Assembly: GCF_000730605.1 (NCBI RefSeq)
Contig: NZ_BBIS01000012.1
Location: 227,137 to 291,136 of the forward strand
DNA: 64,000 nt
Reading direction: 5' to 3'
Source of the DNA: Pseudomonas monteilii NBRC 103158 = DSM 14164
Lineage (GTDB): Bacteria; Pseudomonadota; Gammaproteobacteria; Pseudomonadales; Pseudomonadaceae
Shown in pieces: positions 8,168 through 18,089 of this stretch. Made by a program: the position numbers and the translations under genes. The notes beneath the pieces were generated by a model. The model was not told the DNA's origin and did no database searches. It saw nothing but the letters and a program-made list of their open reading frames with translations. How positions within the stretch are numbered: the first letter of the stretch is position 1; every line of letters starts with the position of its first letter.

Positions 8168-9513
8168 TGTTTTGCTCCATTTTCGACAGTTGGAATATCC
8201 GGCAAGCGACGCAGGTCGCTGACCATGAACAGGTAGCACAGCGCCCCCAGCACGGTGATCGACGACACGAACGCCAAAGCCCAGACGAACGAGCCGGTGA
8301 GCGAAACGATGATGCCGATGGTCAGGGGCGTAACGATGCCCGCCGCGTTGGCGAACAAGTTGAACAAGCCACCACTGAGGCCCAGCAGGCCTTTCGGGGC
8401 GATATCGGAAACGATCATCCAGGCCAGCGCAGACATCCCTTGGGCGAAGTAGGCGATGCACAGAATGGTGATCACCAGTGCATCCGACTCGACGTAGTTG
8501 GCCAACACGATCACCGACGCGGTGAGCAGCCCGGCGATCACCGGCAGCTTGCGCGCCACATTCAGCGAATAGCCACGGCGCAGCAAGGCGTCGGACAGCC
8601 AGCCGCCGACCAGCGTGCCCAGCGAGGCGGCAATGAACGGCAGCACCGCTACCCAGCCGACCTTGAGCCAGGGCATGTGCCGCTCGGTCACCAGGTAAGT
8701 GGGGAACCAGGTGAGGAAAAACACGTTGGTGGAGTTGCAGGCGAACTGCCCCAGGCAGATGCCCAGCATGTTGCGGTGCTTGAGCAGCGCCGGAATCTGC
8801 GACCAGCGGAACACTGTGGCTTTCTGCCCGCCATCGACTACCCCGCCACCCGCGGCGATGTAGTCCAGCTCGGCCTGGTTGGCCGTGGTGGACTGGTGCG
8901 GCTCATGGTATTTGCGCCACCACACCAGGCCATAGAGGATGCCCATCAGGCCCACGGCCATCAGCAGAAAGCGCCAGCCATAGGCATGCAGCACCCAGAA
9001 TAGCAACGGCGTCAGGAACGCCAGGCCGGTGTATTCGGCAAAGGTGTAGATACCCGTTGCCCTGGCCCGCTCGCTCTGCGGGAACCAAGTGGCCACTACC
9101 CGGCTGTTGGTAGGGAAGCACGGTGCTTCGGTTACTCCCACCAGAAAGCGCATGCCCAGCAAAGACAGAAAGCCCTGCGCCAGCCCTTGCAGGCCGGTGA
9201 ACAGCGACCACAGCGTCAGCGCCAGCCAGTAGGTGAGTTTGGTGCCCAACCGGTCGATGAGGATGCCACCCGGGATCTGCGCGGCGGCGTAAGTCCACGA
9301 AAAGGCGGAAAAGATCACCCCCATCATCGCTGCGTTCAAGCCCAGGTCGGCACTGATGCTGGGCGCCGCAATACCCATCACGCTACGGTCGAGGTAGTTG
9401 ATCATGGTGCCGCCGGAGATCAGCGCCAGGATCGTGAAGCGGGTGCGGGTGCGTTGCTGCGCGCGCGCCGGGGTGTCGAACACCCCGAGGCTGGCGTTCT
9501 GTTCAGTGTTCAT
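8164..9513 (-). CDS. MFS transporter, anion:cation symporter (ACS) family
   Basis: 449 residues with about 12 membrane segments. Family features are NYLDRSVMGIAAPSISADLGL, AQIPGGILIDRLGTK, RFLVGVTEAPCFPTNSRVVATWFPQSERARATG and the matching second-half SDALLRRG. ACS carriers import organic or sugar acids with protons. It is clearly related to the glucarate-type carrier at 43338-44702 but much diverged, so it likely takes a different carboxylate. The start at 9513 is preceded by GAGAGC; a longer open frame to 9963 is antisense noise. Operon member with the SDR and the amidohydrolase. Confidence 0.87.
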   Translation of the reverse strand: MNTEQNASLGVFDTPARAQQRTRTRFTILALISGGTMINYLDRSVMGIAAPSISADLGLNAAMMGVIFSAFSWTYAAAQIPGGILIDRLGTKLTYWLALTLWSLFTGLQGLAQGFLSLLGMRFLVGVTEAPCFPTNSRVVATWFPQSERARATGIYTFAEYTGLAFLTPLLFWVLHAYGWRFLLMAVGLMGILYGLVWWRKYHEPHQSTTANQAELDYIAAGGGVVDGGQKATVFRWSQIPALLKHRNMLGICLGQFACNSTNVFFLTWFPTYLVTERHMPWLKVGWVAVLPFIAASLGTLVGGWLSDALLRRGYSLNVARKLPVIAGLLTASVIVLANYVESDALVITILCIAYFAQGMSALAWMIVSDIAPKGLLGLSGGLFNLFANAAGIVTPLTIGIIVSLTGSFVWALAFVSSITVLGALCYLFMVSDLRRLPDIPTVENGAKQ

Positions 9514-9554
9514 GACGGTTGCTCTCTTGTTATTGGAATGGCAAAACCTGGGTT

Positions 9555-10382
9555 CTAGGCGAACCCGAACAGACGGCGGGGTGTGTCCCACATCACTGCA
9601 CGGCGCATGCGGGCATCCGGCATCAGGCATTCGGCCAGTTTCAGCAACGGGCCGTAGTCCACCCGCGAGCGCTGGCGAATGAACGGCCAGTCCGAACCCC
9701 ATACGCAGGCCTCGGGGCCAAAGGCTTCGAGCAGGGCATGGACGTAGGCACTGCTCTGCTCCAGCAAGGCATCGGCGGCGGCGAATTTCTGCATGCCCGA
9801 CAGTTTCACGCTGGTCCGGCCACTGTCGGCCAGCCGCAGCAAGGCCTGGAAGCCAGCTTGTTGCACCCCGGCGGCGACATCCGGGCGGCCACAGTGATCG
9901 ATCAACAGACGCGCTCGGGAGCCTTGCAGCAGGCCATGCAGGTCCAGCAACTGGTCTTCGCACACCTGCACCTGGGCGAACAGGTCAAGCTCGGCGACCT
10001 TGCCGAACAGCCCGTTAACATCCTTGAGGCTGGCCACCCCGTACAACGCGGGGTTGAAGGCGATACCGACCACCCCTTGCGCCTGCAGCGCAGCCAGCGC
10101 ATCGAGAGGGATACTTGCCTCGACCACCGCCACGCCCTTGAACCGCCCTTGCCCGGTGACCAAGGCGTGCAGCAGGCAACGGTTGTCGGTGTGGTAGCCG
10201 CTGTTGGGGCCGACGAGCAAGGCATGCTGTACACCGTAGGCGTCCATCACCCGGGTGAACTGCTCCTGGGTCGCCACCTCCTGGCCAGAGGGCGCATAGG
10301 GTGCGTCGGGGTGGTAAGGGAAACGGGCGGGGTCAAACAAATGGTTATGGCAATCGATCTTCGGTTCGTCAAAGATGTTCAC
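9555..10382 (-). CDS. Amidohydrolase family protein (amidohydrolase_2, lactonase-like)
   Basis: 275 residues. The first metal-ligand motif is DCHNHLFD (HxH) near the N-terminus, with LLIDHCGRPD in the middle and CVWGSDWPF near the C-terminus, the usual amidohydrolase_2 set. Relatives include sugar lactonases and decarboxylases of the ACMSD type. A GTG start at 10382 with GGGAG 7 bases upstream gives the family length; an ATG-started frame to 10586 would add 68 unrelated residues. It is the first gene of the operon and probably opens a lactone made by, or feeding, the SDR. Confidence 0.8.
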   Translation of the reverse strand: MNIFDEPKIDCHNHLFDPARFPYHPDAPYAPSGQEVATQEQFTRVMDAYGVQHALLVGPNSGYHTDNRCLLHALVTGQGRFKGVAVVEASIPLDALAALQAQGVVGIAFNPALYGVASLKDVNGLFGKVAELDLFAQVQVCEDQLLDLHGLLQGSRARLLIDHCGRPDVAAGVQQAGFQALLRLADSGRTSVKLSGMQKFAAADALLEQSSAYVHALLEAFGPEACVWGSDWPFIRQRSRVDYGPLLKLAECLMPDARMRRAVMWDTPRRLFGFA

Positions 10383-10429
10383 GCAGCACTCCCGGCAAGC
10401 ACCGCTGCGCTTGCCTGCAGATCTTGTTA

Positions 10430-10442
10430 TTGTGCGCCGCAA
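10430..10442. promoter_or_regulatory. Candidate LysR-type T-N11-A operator
   Basis: TTGTGCGCCGCAA is a partly symmetric T-N11-A box inside the 147-base gap between the amidohydrolase operon and the divergent lysR gene, the expected place for a LysR binding site. A single match of this short motif is weak evidence. Confidence 0.35.
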
Positions 10443-10529
10443 AGGCGATTTGGCTGTGTTCAAGATACTGCGTGGGCGGGTTTGACGCTCATACCCAGAT
10501 GGCGAAAACCATAACCGAAGGTAATACAC

Positions 10530-11468
10530 ATGCTGCTTGGCAACGAAGGCGCAGACGCAAGCCCCATGGTGTTCAAACTGCGGCACATGGAAGTGTTCCG
10601 TGCGGTGATGCTGACCGGCTCGATCAGCGCGGCGGCCAAGCTGCTGTACGTGTCACAGCCGGCCGTGAGCAAGCTGATCCAGTACATCGAGGGGCGCCTG
10701 GCCTATCGCTTGTTCGAGCGCATCAACAACCGCCTGGTGCCCACCGCCGAGGCGCAGGTGCTGTTCCGTGAAGTCGAGCGGGTGTACCAGGCGGCGCTGG
10801 AGGTGAATGAATGTGCGCTGTCATTGGGTGCCGGCGGCCACCGCAAGCTGCGTATCTCTTGCAGCGCCTCGCTGTCGACGGTGGTCATCCCGATTGCCCT
10901 GGCGCAGCTCAAGCGCGAGGCGCCTTCGCTGGACATCGAGTGGCAAACCTCGCTGATGGGCGAAATGCCCAACCAGATCCTGTCGAAAAAGGTCGACCTG
11001 TCGATTGCCGCCCTGCCCGTGGTGCACGATCACCTGCATTCGCAGGCCTTCATGCGCGGGCGCATGGTGGTGGTGATGCCACCCGACCACGCCTTGGCCG
11101 GGCATGGCTCGCTGACCTTGCAGCAGCTGGAAGGCCATGCGCTGTTGCTGTTCAGGCCCGACATGCCGTTTGGCAAACTGCTGGCCGGGCACATCGAGCG
11201 GCGCGGGCTGCAATTGAAATCACTGTTGTCGTTCACCAACGCCAACGAAGCAGTGGCCCTGGTGAAGCAAGGCATGGGCATCAGTGTGATCGACGAATTC
11301 GTGGCGCAGGACAGTGGGTTGGCGGCGGTGCCGCTGGCCGATGAAATTCACTTTGATATCAGCTTTGTCTATTCGCGGTTCGAGCCGCCGTCGCATGCGG
11401 CGATGCATTTGATGCGGGTGTTGAAGGGGCAGGCGCAGAAACTGGGCCGGGCGATTGCGCCAGCATGA
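10530..11468 (+). CDS. LysR family transcriptional regulator
   Basis: 312 residues. The N-terminal winged helix is clear (LRHMEVFRAVMLTGSISAAAKLLYVSQPAVSKLIQYIEGRL), followed by a periplasmic-binding-protein-like effector domain. The start at 10530 has GAAGGT 7 bases upstream; MVFKLRH at 10566 is an alternative. It is divergent from the amidohydrolase/MFS/SDR/TIM operon and is most likely its effector-responsive activator. Confidence 0.88.
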   Translation: MLLGNEGADASPMVFKLRHMEVFRAVMLTGSISAAAKLLYVSQPAVSKLIQYIEGRLAYRLFERINNRLVPTAEAQVLFREVERVYQAALEVNECALSLGAGGHRKLRISCSASLSTVVIPIALAQLKREAPSLDIEWQTSLMGEMPNQILSKKVDLSIAALPVVHDHLHSQAFMRGRMVVVMPPDHALAGHGSLTLQQLEGHALLLFRPDMPFGKLLAGHIERRGLQLKSLLSFTNANEAVALVKQGMGISVIDEFVAQDSGLAAVPLADEIHFDISFVYSRFEPPSHAAMHLMRVLKGQAQKLGRAIAPA

Positions 11469-11507
11469 TTCAACAGCCCGGCGCAATCCCGTGCAGGAGC
11501 GCACGGG

Positions 11508-13913
11508 TTAGAAGCCTATGGTTGCCGACAACAAGTAAGTACGCGGCGTGGAAAGGGTCAAGCCCGGCTCACTGTCATCCGAAGCCCCCGCCGAGCTCCA
11601 GTAACGATCATCCAGCACATTCTCGACACTGGCCCGCAAGGTAACCTCGGTAGCATCTACCTTGAAGGCATAGCGCGTGCCCAGATCGTAACGCTCCCAG
11701 CCATCGATCTGCTTGCTGTTGTTCTGGTCCAGGTACTGCGAGCTGGAATGAATGCCCCGCGCCGTCAGGGTAAGCCCGTTCACACCCGGCACGTCCCATT
11801 CGGCGCCGAGGTTGACGTTGTACTCGGGCGTGGCCGGCGCGCGATTGCCATCGTAGGCGCCACCCACGGTGTCGGTCAGCTCGCTGTCGATGTACATGAC
11901 CCCACCCAGCACCCGCACGCCTTGCACGGGTTCGCCGAATACGCTCAACTCGATACCACGGTTGTCACGCTTGCCATTAGGCCCGAACACCCGCGAGGTG
12001 GCGTTGGTCTCGTAGGCCGGCTGGCGAATGCGGAATGCGCTGGCCGTGAACGCTACCTGGCCCAGGTCGTACTTGGCCCCTACCTCAACCTGGCGGCTGG
12101 TGAACGGCGGGAAAATCTGGTCTTCGTTGATCGACGTCGACGGCGCGATCTTGCCCTGGCTCAGGCCTTCCATGTAGTTGGCGTACAACGACAGCTGGTC
12201 AGTGACCTTGAGCAGCACGCCGCCCGAGGGCGAGACCTTTTCTTCGTCGTAGGCGGTCTCGCCTTTGACGCCGTCGCTCCAGTCATCCACCTGCACCCGC
12301 TGCCAGCGCGCGCCCAAGGTCAGCAGCAGGCGGTCGTCGAAAAACCCGAGGGTGTCGGCCAGGGCCACACCGGAGAAGCGGTTTTCTGTGTAGACCTGGG
12401 GATCGATGCGGGTGGGTGTGCCCGGGGTCGGGGTCGCTACCGGGTTGTAGAGGTTGCTGGGCGCCGAAGCATAGCGGGCGCCGCCGTTGGTGAAGTCCAT
12501 GTAGAAGTAGGTGGCGGCCAGGTTCAACTCGTGGCTGACCGGCCCGGTGTGAAACCAGTTGCGAAGGCCTGCCATGGCGGTACGCACCGACTCATCGCGG
12601 GTGAAGTCCCGCGGCTGCACGGTGAAGTCGCCGGCATCGTTGGTGATGGACACGTTGTGCCGCAGGAAATCATGGTTGCTTTCACGCGCACCGACCGCGC
12701 CATAGGCCAGCAGCGACTCACTGACGTCGTATTCGGCATGCAACGCACCAAAGGTGTCGTTGGTGCGCGCCTTGCTCCAGGCCTGGGCATAGTTGTGGCG
12801 AACATCATTGGCATCCGGCACCTTGGCGTTGGCGCCGATCAGCACACGCTCCTGCGGTGCATCGGTGTCACGCTCGGTGTGGCCGAGGTCTGCCGACAGG
12901 CGCAGGCGCTCGCCGCGAAAATCCAGGCCCAGTACCGCCATTTCACGCTCGACACGCTGGTGGTCCCATTCGGTATCGCCGGCCTGCTTCACAGCATTCA
13001 AACGCACGCCGAACTGCTGGCCTTCGCCAAAACGCCGGCCAACATCCACCGCGCCACCTGCCTGGCCCGCCGACGCATAGCTGCCGGTAAACTCGGTGAT
13101 CGGCTTGTCTGTGGCCCGCTTGGGCTGCACGTTGATACCGCCGCCCACGCTACCACGCGGCGAAATGCCATTAATCAACTGGCTGGGGCCTTTGATGATA
13201 TCGACCCGGTCGGCCATTTCCATGTCGATCGAGTAAGTCGGCAAGATACCGTACAGGCCGTTGTAGGCCACATCGCTGTTGAACAGGCTGAAGCCGCGAA
13301 TGGTGAACTGCTCGAAACGCCCGCCTGCCGGATTGGTGGCCCGGACTGAAGGGTCGGTGGCGATCAGTTCGCCCAAGGTTCGCGCCTGCTGGTTCTTCAC
13401 CAGTTCGCTGGTGTAGCTGGTGATGCTGAATGGGGTTTCCATGAAATCACGCGACCCCAGCAGGCCTTGCGCGCCCCGCCGAGCCACTTGGCCGCCAGCA
13501 TAGGGCTGCGTTTCGTTGCTTGCGACCAGCCCGCCAACGATGCTGGTCGGGGCGATTTCCAAAGCGCCACCGGCCTCGGGTGCCGGCATCAGGGTGAAGG
13601 CCCCCTCACCCACCGGCAGCAACTGCAAGCCGCTGCCGCGCAGCAGCTGCATGAAACCTTCTTCGACACTGTAGCTACCAGACAGGCCATTGCTCTGCCG
13701 GCCCTGGACCAGTGCCGGGTCCAGCGAAAGGCTGACGCCGGCCTGGTCGGCAAACCGGCTGAGCACGGCGCCCAGGCTGGCGGCCGGCACCTGATAGGCA
13801 CGGCGCGCCGGCTCATCAGCCCAGGCGGGTACGGACAACAACAAGCTCATGGCGAACAACGGGCGCACTGCGCGCACCAGTGGGCGCAGGCGGCAAGACA
13901 TTACTGCTGACAT
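11508..13913 (-). CDS. TonB-dependent siderophore receptor with signalling (STN) domain
   Basis: 801-residue outer-membrane transporter. Order: signal peptide (about residues 1-32, ending PAWA), STN domain (AYQVPAASLGAVLSRFADQAG to about residue 108), plug domain (SIDMEMADRVDIIKGPSQLINGISPRGSVGGGINVQPKRA), then a barrel ending with terminal Phe (YLLSATIGF). The STN domain means it belongs to the transducing class, which talks to a FecR-type anti-sigma factor through TonB. A GGGGAG ribosome site lies 9 bases before the start at 13913. It sits downstream of fecR and the ECF sigma gene and is probably the target of that sigma factor. The siderophore cannot be named. Confidence 0.92.
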   Translation of the reverse strand: MSAVMSCRLRPLVRAVRPLFAMSLLLSVPAWADEPARRAYQVPAASLGAVLSRFADQAGVSLSLDPALVQGRQSNGLSGSYSVEEGFMQLLRGSGLQLLPVGEGAFTLMPAPEAGGALEIAPTSIVGGLVASNETQPYAGGQVARRGAQGLLGSRDFMETPFSITSYTSELVKNQQARTLGELIATDPSVRATNPAGGRFEQFTIRGFSLFNSDVAYNGLYGILPTYSIDMEMADRVDIIKGPSQLINGISPRGSVGGGINVQPKRATDKPITEFTGSYASAGQAGGAVDVGRRFGEGQQFGVRLNAVKQAGDTEWDHQRVEREMAVLGLDFRGERLRLSADLGHTERDTDAPQERVLIGANAKVPDANDVRHNYAQAWSKARTNDTFGALHAEYDVSESLLAYGAVGARESNHDFLRHNVSITNDAGDFTVQPRDFTRDESVRTAMAGLRNWFHTGPVSHELNLAATYFYMDFTNGGARYASAPSNLYNPVATPTPGTPTRIDPQVYTENRFSGVALADTLGFFDDRLLLTLGARWQRVQVDDWSDGVKGETAYDEEKVSPSGGVLLKVTDQLSLYANYMEGLSQGKIAPSTSINEDQIFPPFTSRQVEVGAKYDLGQVAFTASAFRIRQPAYETNATSRVFGPNGKRDNRGIELSVFGEPVQGVRVLGGVMYIDSELTDTVGGAYDGNRAPATPEYNVNLGAEWDVPGVNGLTLTARGIHSSSQYLDQNNSKQIDGWERYDLGTRYAFKVDATEVTLRASVENVLDDRYWSSAGASDDSEPGLTLSTPRTYLLSATIGF

Positions 13914-13979
13914 TGAAAATGGCTCCCCTTTATTTTCTTCTACCGGTAATGACCGGCGAGTGAAAAAAAGGGGACAGCC

Positions 13980-14924
13980 TCAAGCACGATTTTCTCGTGC
14001 AGCAAGGCTGACCCAGTAGCGCGTGCGTGTTTGTACCTGCAACGGCAGGCTGGCGGCGAGCAGGGCAAGAATCCGGTCGGTATCATCAAGACGGAAAGTG
14101 CCAGTTACCCGCAGGCGCTCCAGTTCCGGCGCCCAACGCAGCACGCCGGGGCGGTACCTGCGCAGCTCGTGCAACAAGTCGCCCAAGGGGCGGTCATCCA
14201 GCCGCAGTACGCCCTCACGCCAGCCCAGCCGCCATTCATCCAGACCTGTCACCGGACCGACACCTGCCACCTGCAAGCTGGCCTGCTGCCCGGCGTGCAG
14301 TACGTGTGCCGGGCCGCGCAGTGGCTGCAGGCTGGCTACGCCATCGGCCACCAATACCCGGCAGGCCTCATCGACCAGCCGCAGGCAAACTTCACCACCG
14401 CCGAGCACCACCTGGCCATAGGGCACCTGCAACGTCAGGTTCAGGTTGGCGGGCACCTTCACTGCCACTTCACCGCGAAGCAACGTCAGGCGGCGTGCAT
14501 TCATGTCGATATCCATCGCACTGTCGGTGTTCAACTGCACGAATGTGCCATCGCTCAACAGCACCTGCCGACGTTCGCCTACCGAGGTGTGCATGTCGGC
14601 AGTCCAGGCATCCAGAGGCAGCTCACGGCTGACCAGCCAGGCTGTCGGCAACAGCGCGGCGATAGCCAAGGCTTGCTTGAGCAGTGCGCGGCGGCCGGCG
14701 TCCGGGCGGTCCAGGGTGGCCATGGCCAAGGCGCCGGGTAAAGCGGTAAAGCGCTGACGCAACAATGATGCCTTTTGCCAGGCGTCTTCATGCAGGCGGC
14801 TGCTGGCCCGCCATTGCGCCAGGCGCAGCAAGTCGCCCTCACTGGCGTCGCCAGAATCCAGCAGCGCCAGCCAGCGGGCGGCAGCACGCACAGCTTCGCG
14901 GATTTCGGGGGAATGGGGGGTCAT
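13980..14924 (-). CDS. FecR family anti-sigma/sigma regulator
   Basis: 314 residues, inner-membrane regulator relaying receptor occupancy to the ECF sigma factor. Seen: a cytoplasmic N-terminal domain with AARWLALLDSGDAS and the WRASSRLHEDAWQKA pattern, one membrane segment near residues 85-103 (ALAIAALLPTAWLVS), the FecR domain (TSVGERRQVLLSDGTFVQLNTDSAM) and a C-terminal STN-like part (DRPLGDLLHELRRYRPG). The start at 14924 overlaps the sigma stop codon (ATGA). Confidence 0.92.
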   Translation of the reverse strand: MTPHSPEIREAVRAAARWLALLDSGDASEGDLLRLAQWRASSRLHEDAWQKASLLRQRFTALPGALAMATLDRPDAGRRALLKQALAIAALLPTAWLVSRELPLDAWTADMHTSVGERRQVLLSDGTFVQLNTDSAMDIDMNARRLTLLRGEVAVKVPANLNLTLQVPYGQVVLGGGEVCLRLVDEACRVLVADGVASLQPLRGPAHVLHAGQQASLQVAGVGPVTGLDEWRLGWREGVLRLDDRPLGDLLHELRRYRPGVLRWAPELERLRVTGTFRLDDTDRILALLAASLPLQVQTRTRYWVSLAARENRA

Positions 14925-15433
14925 TGCAATTCGGCCAGCAGGCAATGTTCGTAAGCCTGTGCCATGTAGCGTTTCACCGAGCGCTCGCAAACGCCCAGGC
15001 GCTTGCCGATTTCGGCGTAACCCACACCTTCGAGCTGGCTCCAGAGAAAGGCCTTGCGCACTGGTGCCTTCAGGCCATCGAGCAATTCGTCGAGTGCTTG
15101 AAGGGTTTCCAGCAATATCCAGCGTTTTTCTGGCGAGGGCACATGCTGCTCGGGCAAGGTGGCCAAAGCATCGAGATAAGCCTGTTCCAGGCTCCGTCGC
15201 TGGTGGAAGTTGCTCAGCAGGCGCTTGCCGACTGTCAGCAGGTAGGCCCTTGGCTCGCGTATGTCTGCCAATGGTTGGGCACTGGTCAGTACCCGCAGAA
15301 AAGTATCCTGGCTGAGATCGGCGGCATCCCAGGCATTGCCCAGGCGCCGGCGTAGCCAGGTTTCGAGCCAGCTGCGGTGCTCCCGGTACAGGGCAGGCAG
15401 GCTAGGTTCCGTTGGCGGCGCGGCGTCGATCAT
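14921..15433 (-). CDS. ECF sigma factor, FecI-like
   Basis: 170 residues, iron-starvation type sigma-70 family factor. Region 2 is seen in LYREHRSWLETWLRRRLGNAWDAADLSQDTFLRVL and region 4 in LEGVGYAEIGKRLGVCERSVKRYMAQAYEHC. It is the first gene of the fecI-fecR pair, translationally coupled to fecR. A Fur-box-like site 23 bases upstream indicates iron repression. Expected to transcribe the TonB receptor gene after the signal passes through FecR. Confidence 0.92.
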   Translation of the reverse strand: MIDAAPPTEPSLPALYREHRSWLETWLRRRLGNAWDAADLSQDTFLRVLTSAQPLADIREPRAYLLTVGKRLLSNFHQRRSLEQAYLDALATLPEQHVPSPEKRWILLETLQALDELLDGLKAPVRKAFLWSQLEGVGYAEIGKRLGVCERSVKRYMAQAYEHCLLAELQ

Positions 15434-15456
15434 GAGGATGGCCCTGCGGCGGCGTA

Positions 15457-15475
15457 AATAGGATTCATTCTAATT
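15457..15475. promoter_or_regulatory. Probable Fur box upstream of the ECF sigma gene
   Basis: Read on the minus strand the 19-mer is AATTAGAATGAATCCTATT, which I count as about 14 matches to the AATGAGAAT..ATT..CATT form of the Fur consensus. It is flanked by a wider GTAAAT/ATTTAC inverted repeat (15454-15459 and 15473-15478). It lies in the short gap before fecI and after pgm on the same strand, where an iron-repressed promoter would be expected. Confidence 0.65.
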
Positions 15476-15511
15476 TACGTTGCGGCGCAGGGCCAAGCGG
15501 TTTGTTACCGG

Positions 15512-17149
15512 TCAGGCAATCGCTGCATCCACCAGCACCTGCGCTTCCTGCACCAGGCGCTGCAGGTGCGCCTCGTCGATGAAGCTTTCGGCGTAGATCT
15601 TGTAGATGTCCTCGGTGCCCGACGGCCGTGCGGCGAACCATCCGTTGGCGGTCATCACCTTCAGCCCGCCAATCGCCTGGCCATTGCCCGGCGCGTGGCT
15701 GAGGATCTGCACGATAGGCTCACCGGCCAGTTCGGTCGACTTGACCTGCTCCGGCGCCAGCTTGCTCAGCAGCGCTTTCTGCCGCGCATCGGCCTTGGCT
15801 TCGACCCGGGTAGCGTACGGTTTGCCCAAGGCTTCGGTCAGGTCCGCGTAGGCCTGGCTCGGGTTACGGCCGGTACGGGCGGTCATCTCGGCAGCCAGCA
15901 AGGCCGGGATCAGCCCGTCTTTGTCGGTCGCCCACACCGAGCCATCGCGGCGCAGGAACGACGCACCGGCACTCTCTTCGCCGCCAAAGCCCAGCGAGCC
16001 GTCGAACAACCCTTGGGCAAAGAACTTGAAGCCCACCGGCACTTCGTACAGCTCACGGCCCAGACGCTGGGTAACGCGGTCGATCAGGCCGCTGGACACC
16101 ACGGTTTTGCCAACGGCAGCATCGCTACGCCATTGCGGGCGGTGGCGGTACAGATAGTCGATGGCCACGGCCAGGTAGTTGTTCGGTTGCAGCAGGCCGT
16201 CCGGGGTAACGATGCCGTGGCGGTCGTGGTCCGGATCGCAGGCGAAGGCCACATCGAAGCGCTCGCGCAGGCCGATCAGGCCCTGCATGGCGTATGGCGA
16301 GGACGGGTCCATGCGGATCTGGCCGTCCCAGTCGACGGTCATGAAGCGGAAGGTGGGGTCTACCTCGGTGTTCACCACTTCCAGGTCCAGCTTGTAGTGT
16401 TCGGCAATGGCCGACCAGTAGCGCACCCCTGCCCCGCCCAGCGGGTCGACGCCCAGGCGCAGTTTGGCGCCACGGATGACATCGAAGTCGATGACGTTTT
16501 CCAGGTCCGCCACATAGCTGCTCACGTAATCGTGGCGCTGGGTGGTCGGGGCCTGCAGCGCCTGGGCATGGTCCATGCGCTTGACGCCTGCCAGGTTCGC
16601 CGCCAGCAGTTCGTTGGCCTTGGCCTCGACCCACTTGGTCACATCGCTGTCGGCCGGGCCGCCATTGGGCGGGTTGTACTTGAAGCCACCGCTCTGCGGC
16701 GGGTTGTGCGACGGGGTGATGACGATGCCGTCGGCCAGGCCCTGCTGGCGGCCACGGTTGTGGCAGAGGATGGCGTGGGACACAGCCGGCGTGGGCGTGT
16801 ATTCGTCGTCCTTCGACAACCTGACTTGCACGCCGTTGGCCGCCAGCACTTCCAGCGCGCTGGCCGTGGCCGGGGCCGACAGGGCGTGAGTGTCGGCGCC
16901 GATGAACAGCGGGCCATCGATGCCCTTTTCCTGGCGGTACAGGCAGATGGCCTGGGTGATGGCCAGCACGTGGTATTCGTTGAAACTCAATTCAAGCGAA
17001 GTGCCCCGGTGCCCCGAGGTGCCGAAGGCCACACGCTGGGCCGCCACGGCAGCGTCTGGGCGGCCGGTGTAATAGGCGGTGAGCAGTCGGGGAATATCGA
17101 CCAGCACGCTGGCCGGAGCCGGCTTGCCTGCCAAAGGACTGAGCGTCAT
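15512..17149 (-). CDS. pgm: Phosphoglucomutase (alpha-D-glucose phosphate-specific)
   Basis: 545 residues; interconverts glucose 1-phosphate and glucose 6-phosphate in the cytoplasm. All hallmark loops of the alpha-D-phosphohexomutases are present: GTSGHRG (residues 43-49), phosphoserine loop TPSHNPP, metal loop DPDHDRHG, sugar loop GGEESAG and phosphate-binding [10 protein letters not shown]. Length matches the E. coli Pgm type (546). GAGG lies about 7 bases before the start. It appears to be a single-gene unit unrelated in function to the iron genes next to it. Confidence 0.97.
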   Translation of the reverse strand: MTLSPLAGKPAPASVLVDIPRLLTAYYTGRPDAAVAAQRVAFGTSGHRGTSLELSFNEYHVLAITQAICLYRQEKGIDGPLFIGADTHALSAPATASALEVLAANGVQVRLSKDDEYTPTPAVSHAILCHNRGRQQGLADGIVITPSHNPPQSGGFKYNPPNGGPADSDVTKWVEAKANELLAANLAGVKRMDHAQALQAPTTQRHDYVSSYVADLENVIDFDVIRGAKLRLGVDPLGGAGVRYWSAIAEHYKLDLEVVNTEVDPTFRFMTVDWDGQIRMDPSSPYAMQGLIGLRERFDVAFACDPDHDRHGIVTPDGLLQPNNYLAVAIDYLYRHRPQWRSDAAVGKTVVSSGLIDRVTQRLGRELYEVPVGFKFFAQGLFDGSLGFGGEESAGASFLRRDGSVWATDKDGLIPALLAAEMTARTGRNPSQAYADLTEALGKPYATRVEAKADARQKALLSKLAPEQVKSTELAGEPIVQILSHAPGNGQAIGGLKVMTANGWFAARPSGTEDIYKIYAESFIDEAHLQRLVQEAQVLVDAAIA

Positions 17150-17278
17150 GCAAAAACCTCGAGTTCAACAGATGTTGGTGTTGGAACGTGCAGTGTACTG
17201 AGAGTTGCAAGGGTGTGCGATGGGTGCCGGCAAAGAACAAGCTAGAGTAGAGACCACACCCACCGTGAATGAGGCCCC

Positions 17279-17926
17279 ATGGCTTTCCACCGCCTGACCC
17301 GTACCCACCCCCGCCTGAGCTTCGCCGCAGCGGCAGGCCTGATTGGCGCCTGGCTGATCCCTGCCGGTGATGCCGTGCAACACATCCTCGCTGGCTGGAA
17401 CCTGGGCGTGTGGCTGTACCTGGCGCTGGTGCTGCACCTGAGCTGGGGTGCCCGCCCGGAAAAGGTCCGCAAGATGGCCCGCGTCGAAGACGAAAACGCA
17501 GGCCTGGTCCTGCTCACCGTGTGCATCGCCGCCATCGCCAGCCTCGCCGCAGTCACACTGCAACTGGTGTCCAGCCGTGGGCTGCAAGGCTTAGACCTGG
17601 CGCTGCACTACCTCTACACCGGCCTGACCGTGGCCGGTTCCTGGCTGCTGATTGGTTGCATCTTCAGCCTGCATTACGCACGTTTGTTCTATACCGGGCA
17701 AAACCACGAACCACCCTTGCGTTTCGCCGACGGCGAGCGCAACCCGGACTATTGGGACTTCCACTACTTCTCGTTCACCATAAGTGTGGCCGTGCAAACT
17801 TCGGACATAGGCGTCGCCGGCAGGCAACTGCGGCGGGTGGTGCTGGCGCATTCGCTGGTGGGTTTCGTGTTCAATACGGCGATTCTGGGGTTCACCATCA
17901 ACATTGCCGCAGGACTCCTAGGTTAA
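17279..17926 (+). CDS. DUF1345 family membrane protein
   Basis: 215 residues with about five hydrophobic segments (roughly residues 15-30, 40-58, 78-98, 112-133, 188-212). Family pattern: [29 protein letters not shown] followed by [25 protein letters not shown]. Inner-membrane protein of unknown function. It starts 129 bases from the divergent pgm start, with GAGG just upstream. No functional link to neighbours is visible. Confidence 0.85.
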   Translation: MAFHRLTRTHPRLSFAAAAGLIGAWLIPAGDAVQHILAGWNLGVWLYLALVLHLSWGARPEKVRKMARVEDENAGLVLLTVCIAAIASLAAVTLQLVSSRGLQGLDLALHYLYTGLTVAGSWLLIGCIFSLHYARLFYTGQNHEPPLRFADGERNPDYWDFHYFSFTISVAVQTSDIGVAGRQLRRVVLAHSLVGFVFNTAILGFTINIAAGLLG

Positions 17927-18089
17927 GCCCGAAACACCAATGCCCCACACGCAAAAAAACTGGTATTTCTATCAGTAGATCCAAAGGCACATCTGACTTA
18001 CATTCTTCCGACGCAGAGCAGCGTGTATTTCCGCCTGCGACCACGGCCAACCTTTGATAAAGAACACATTTACATGTTGAGGATGAGGC

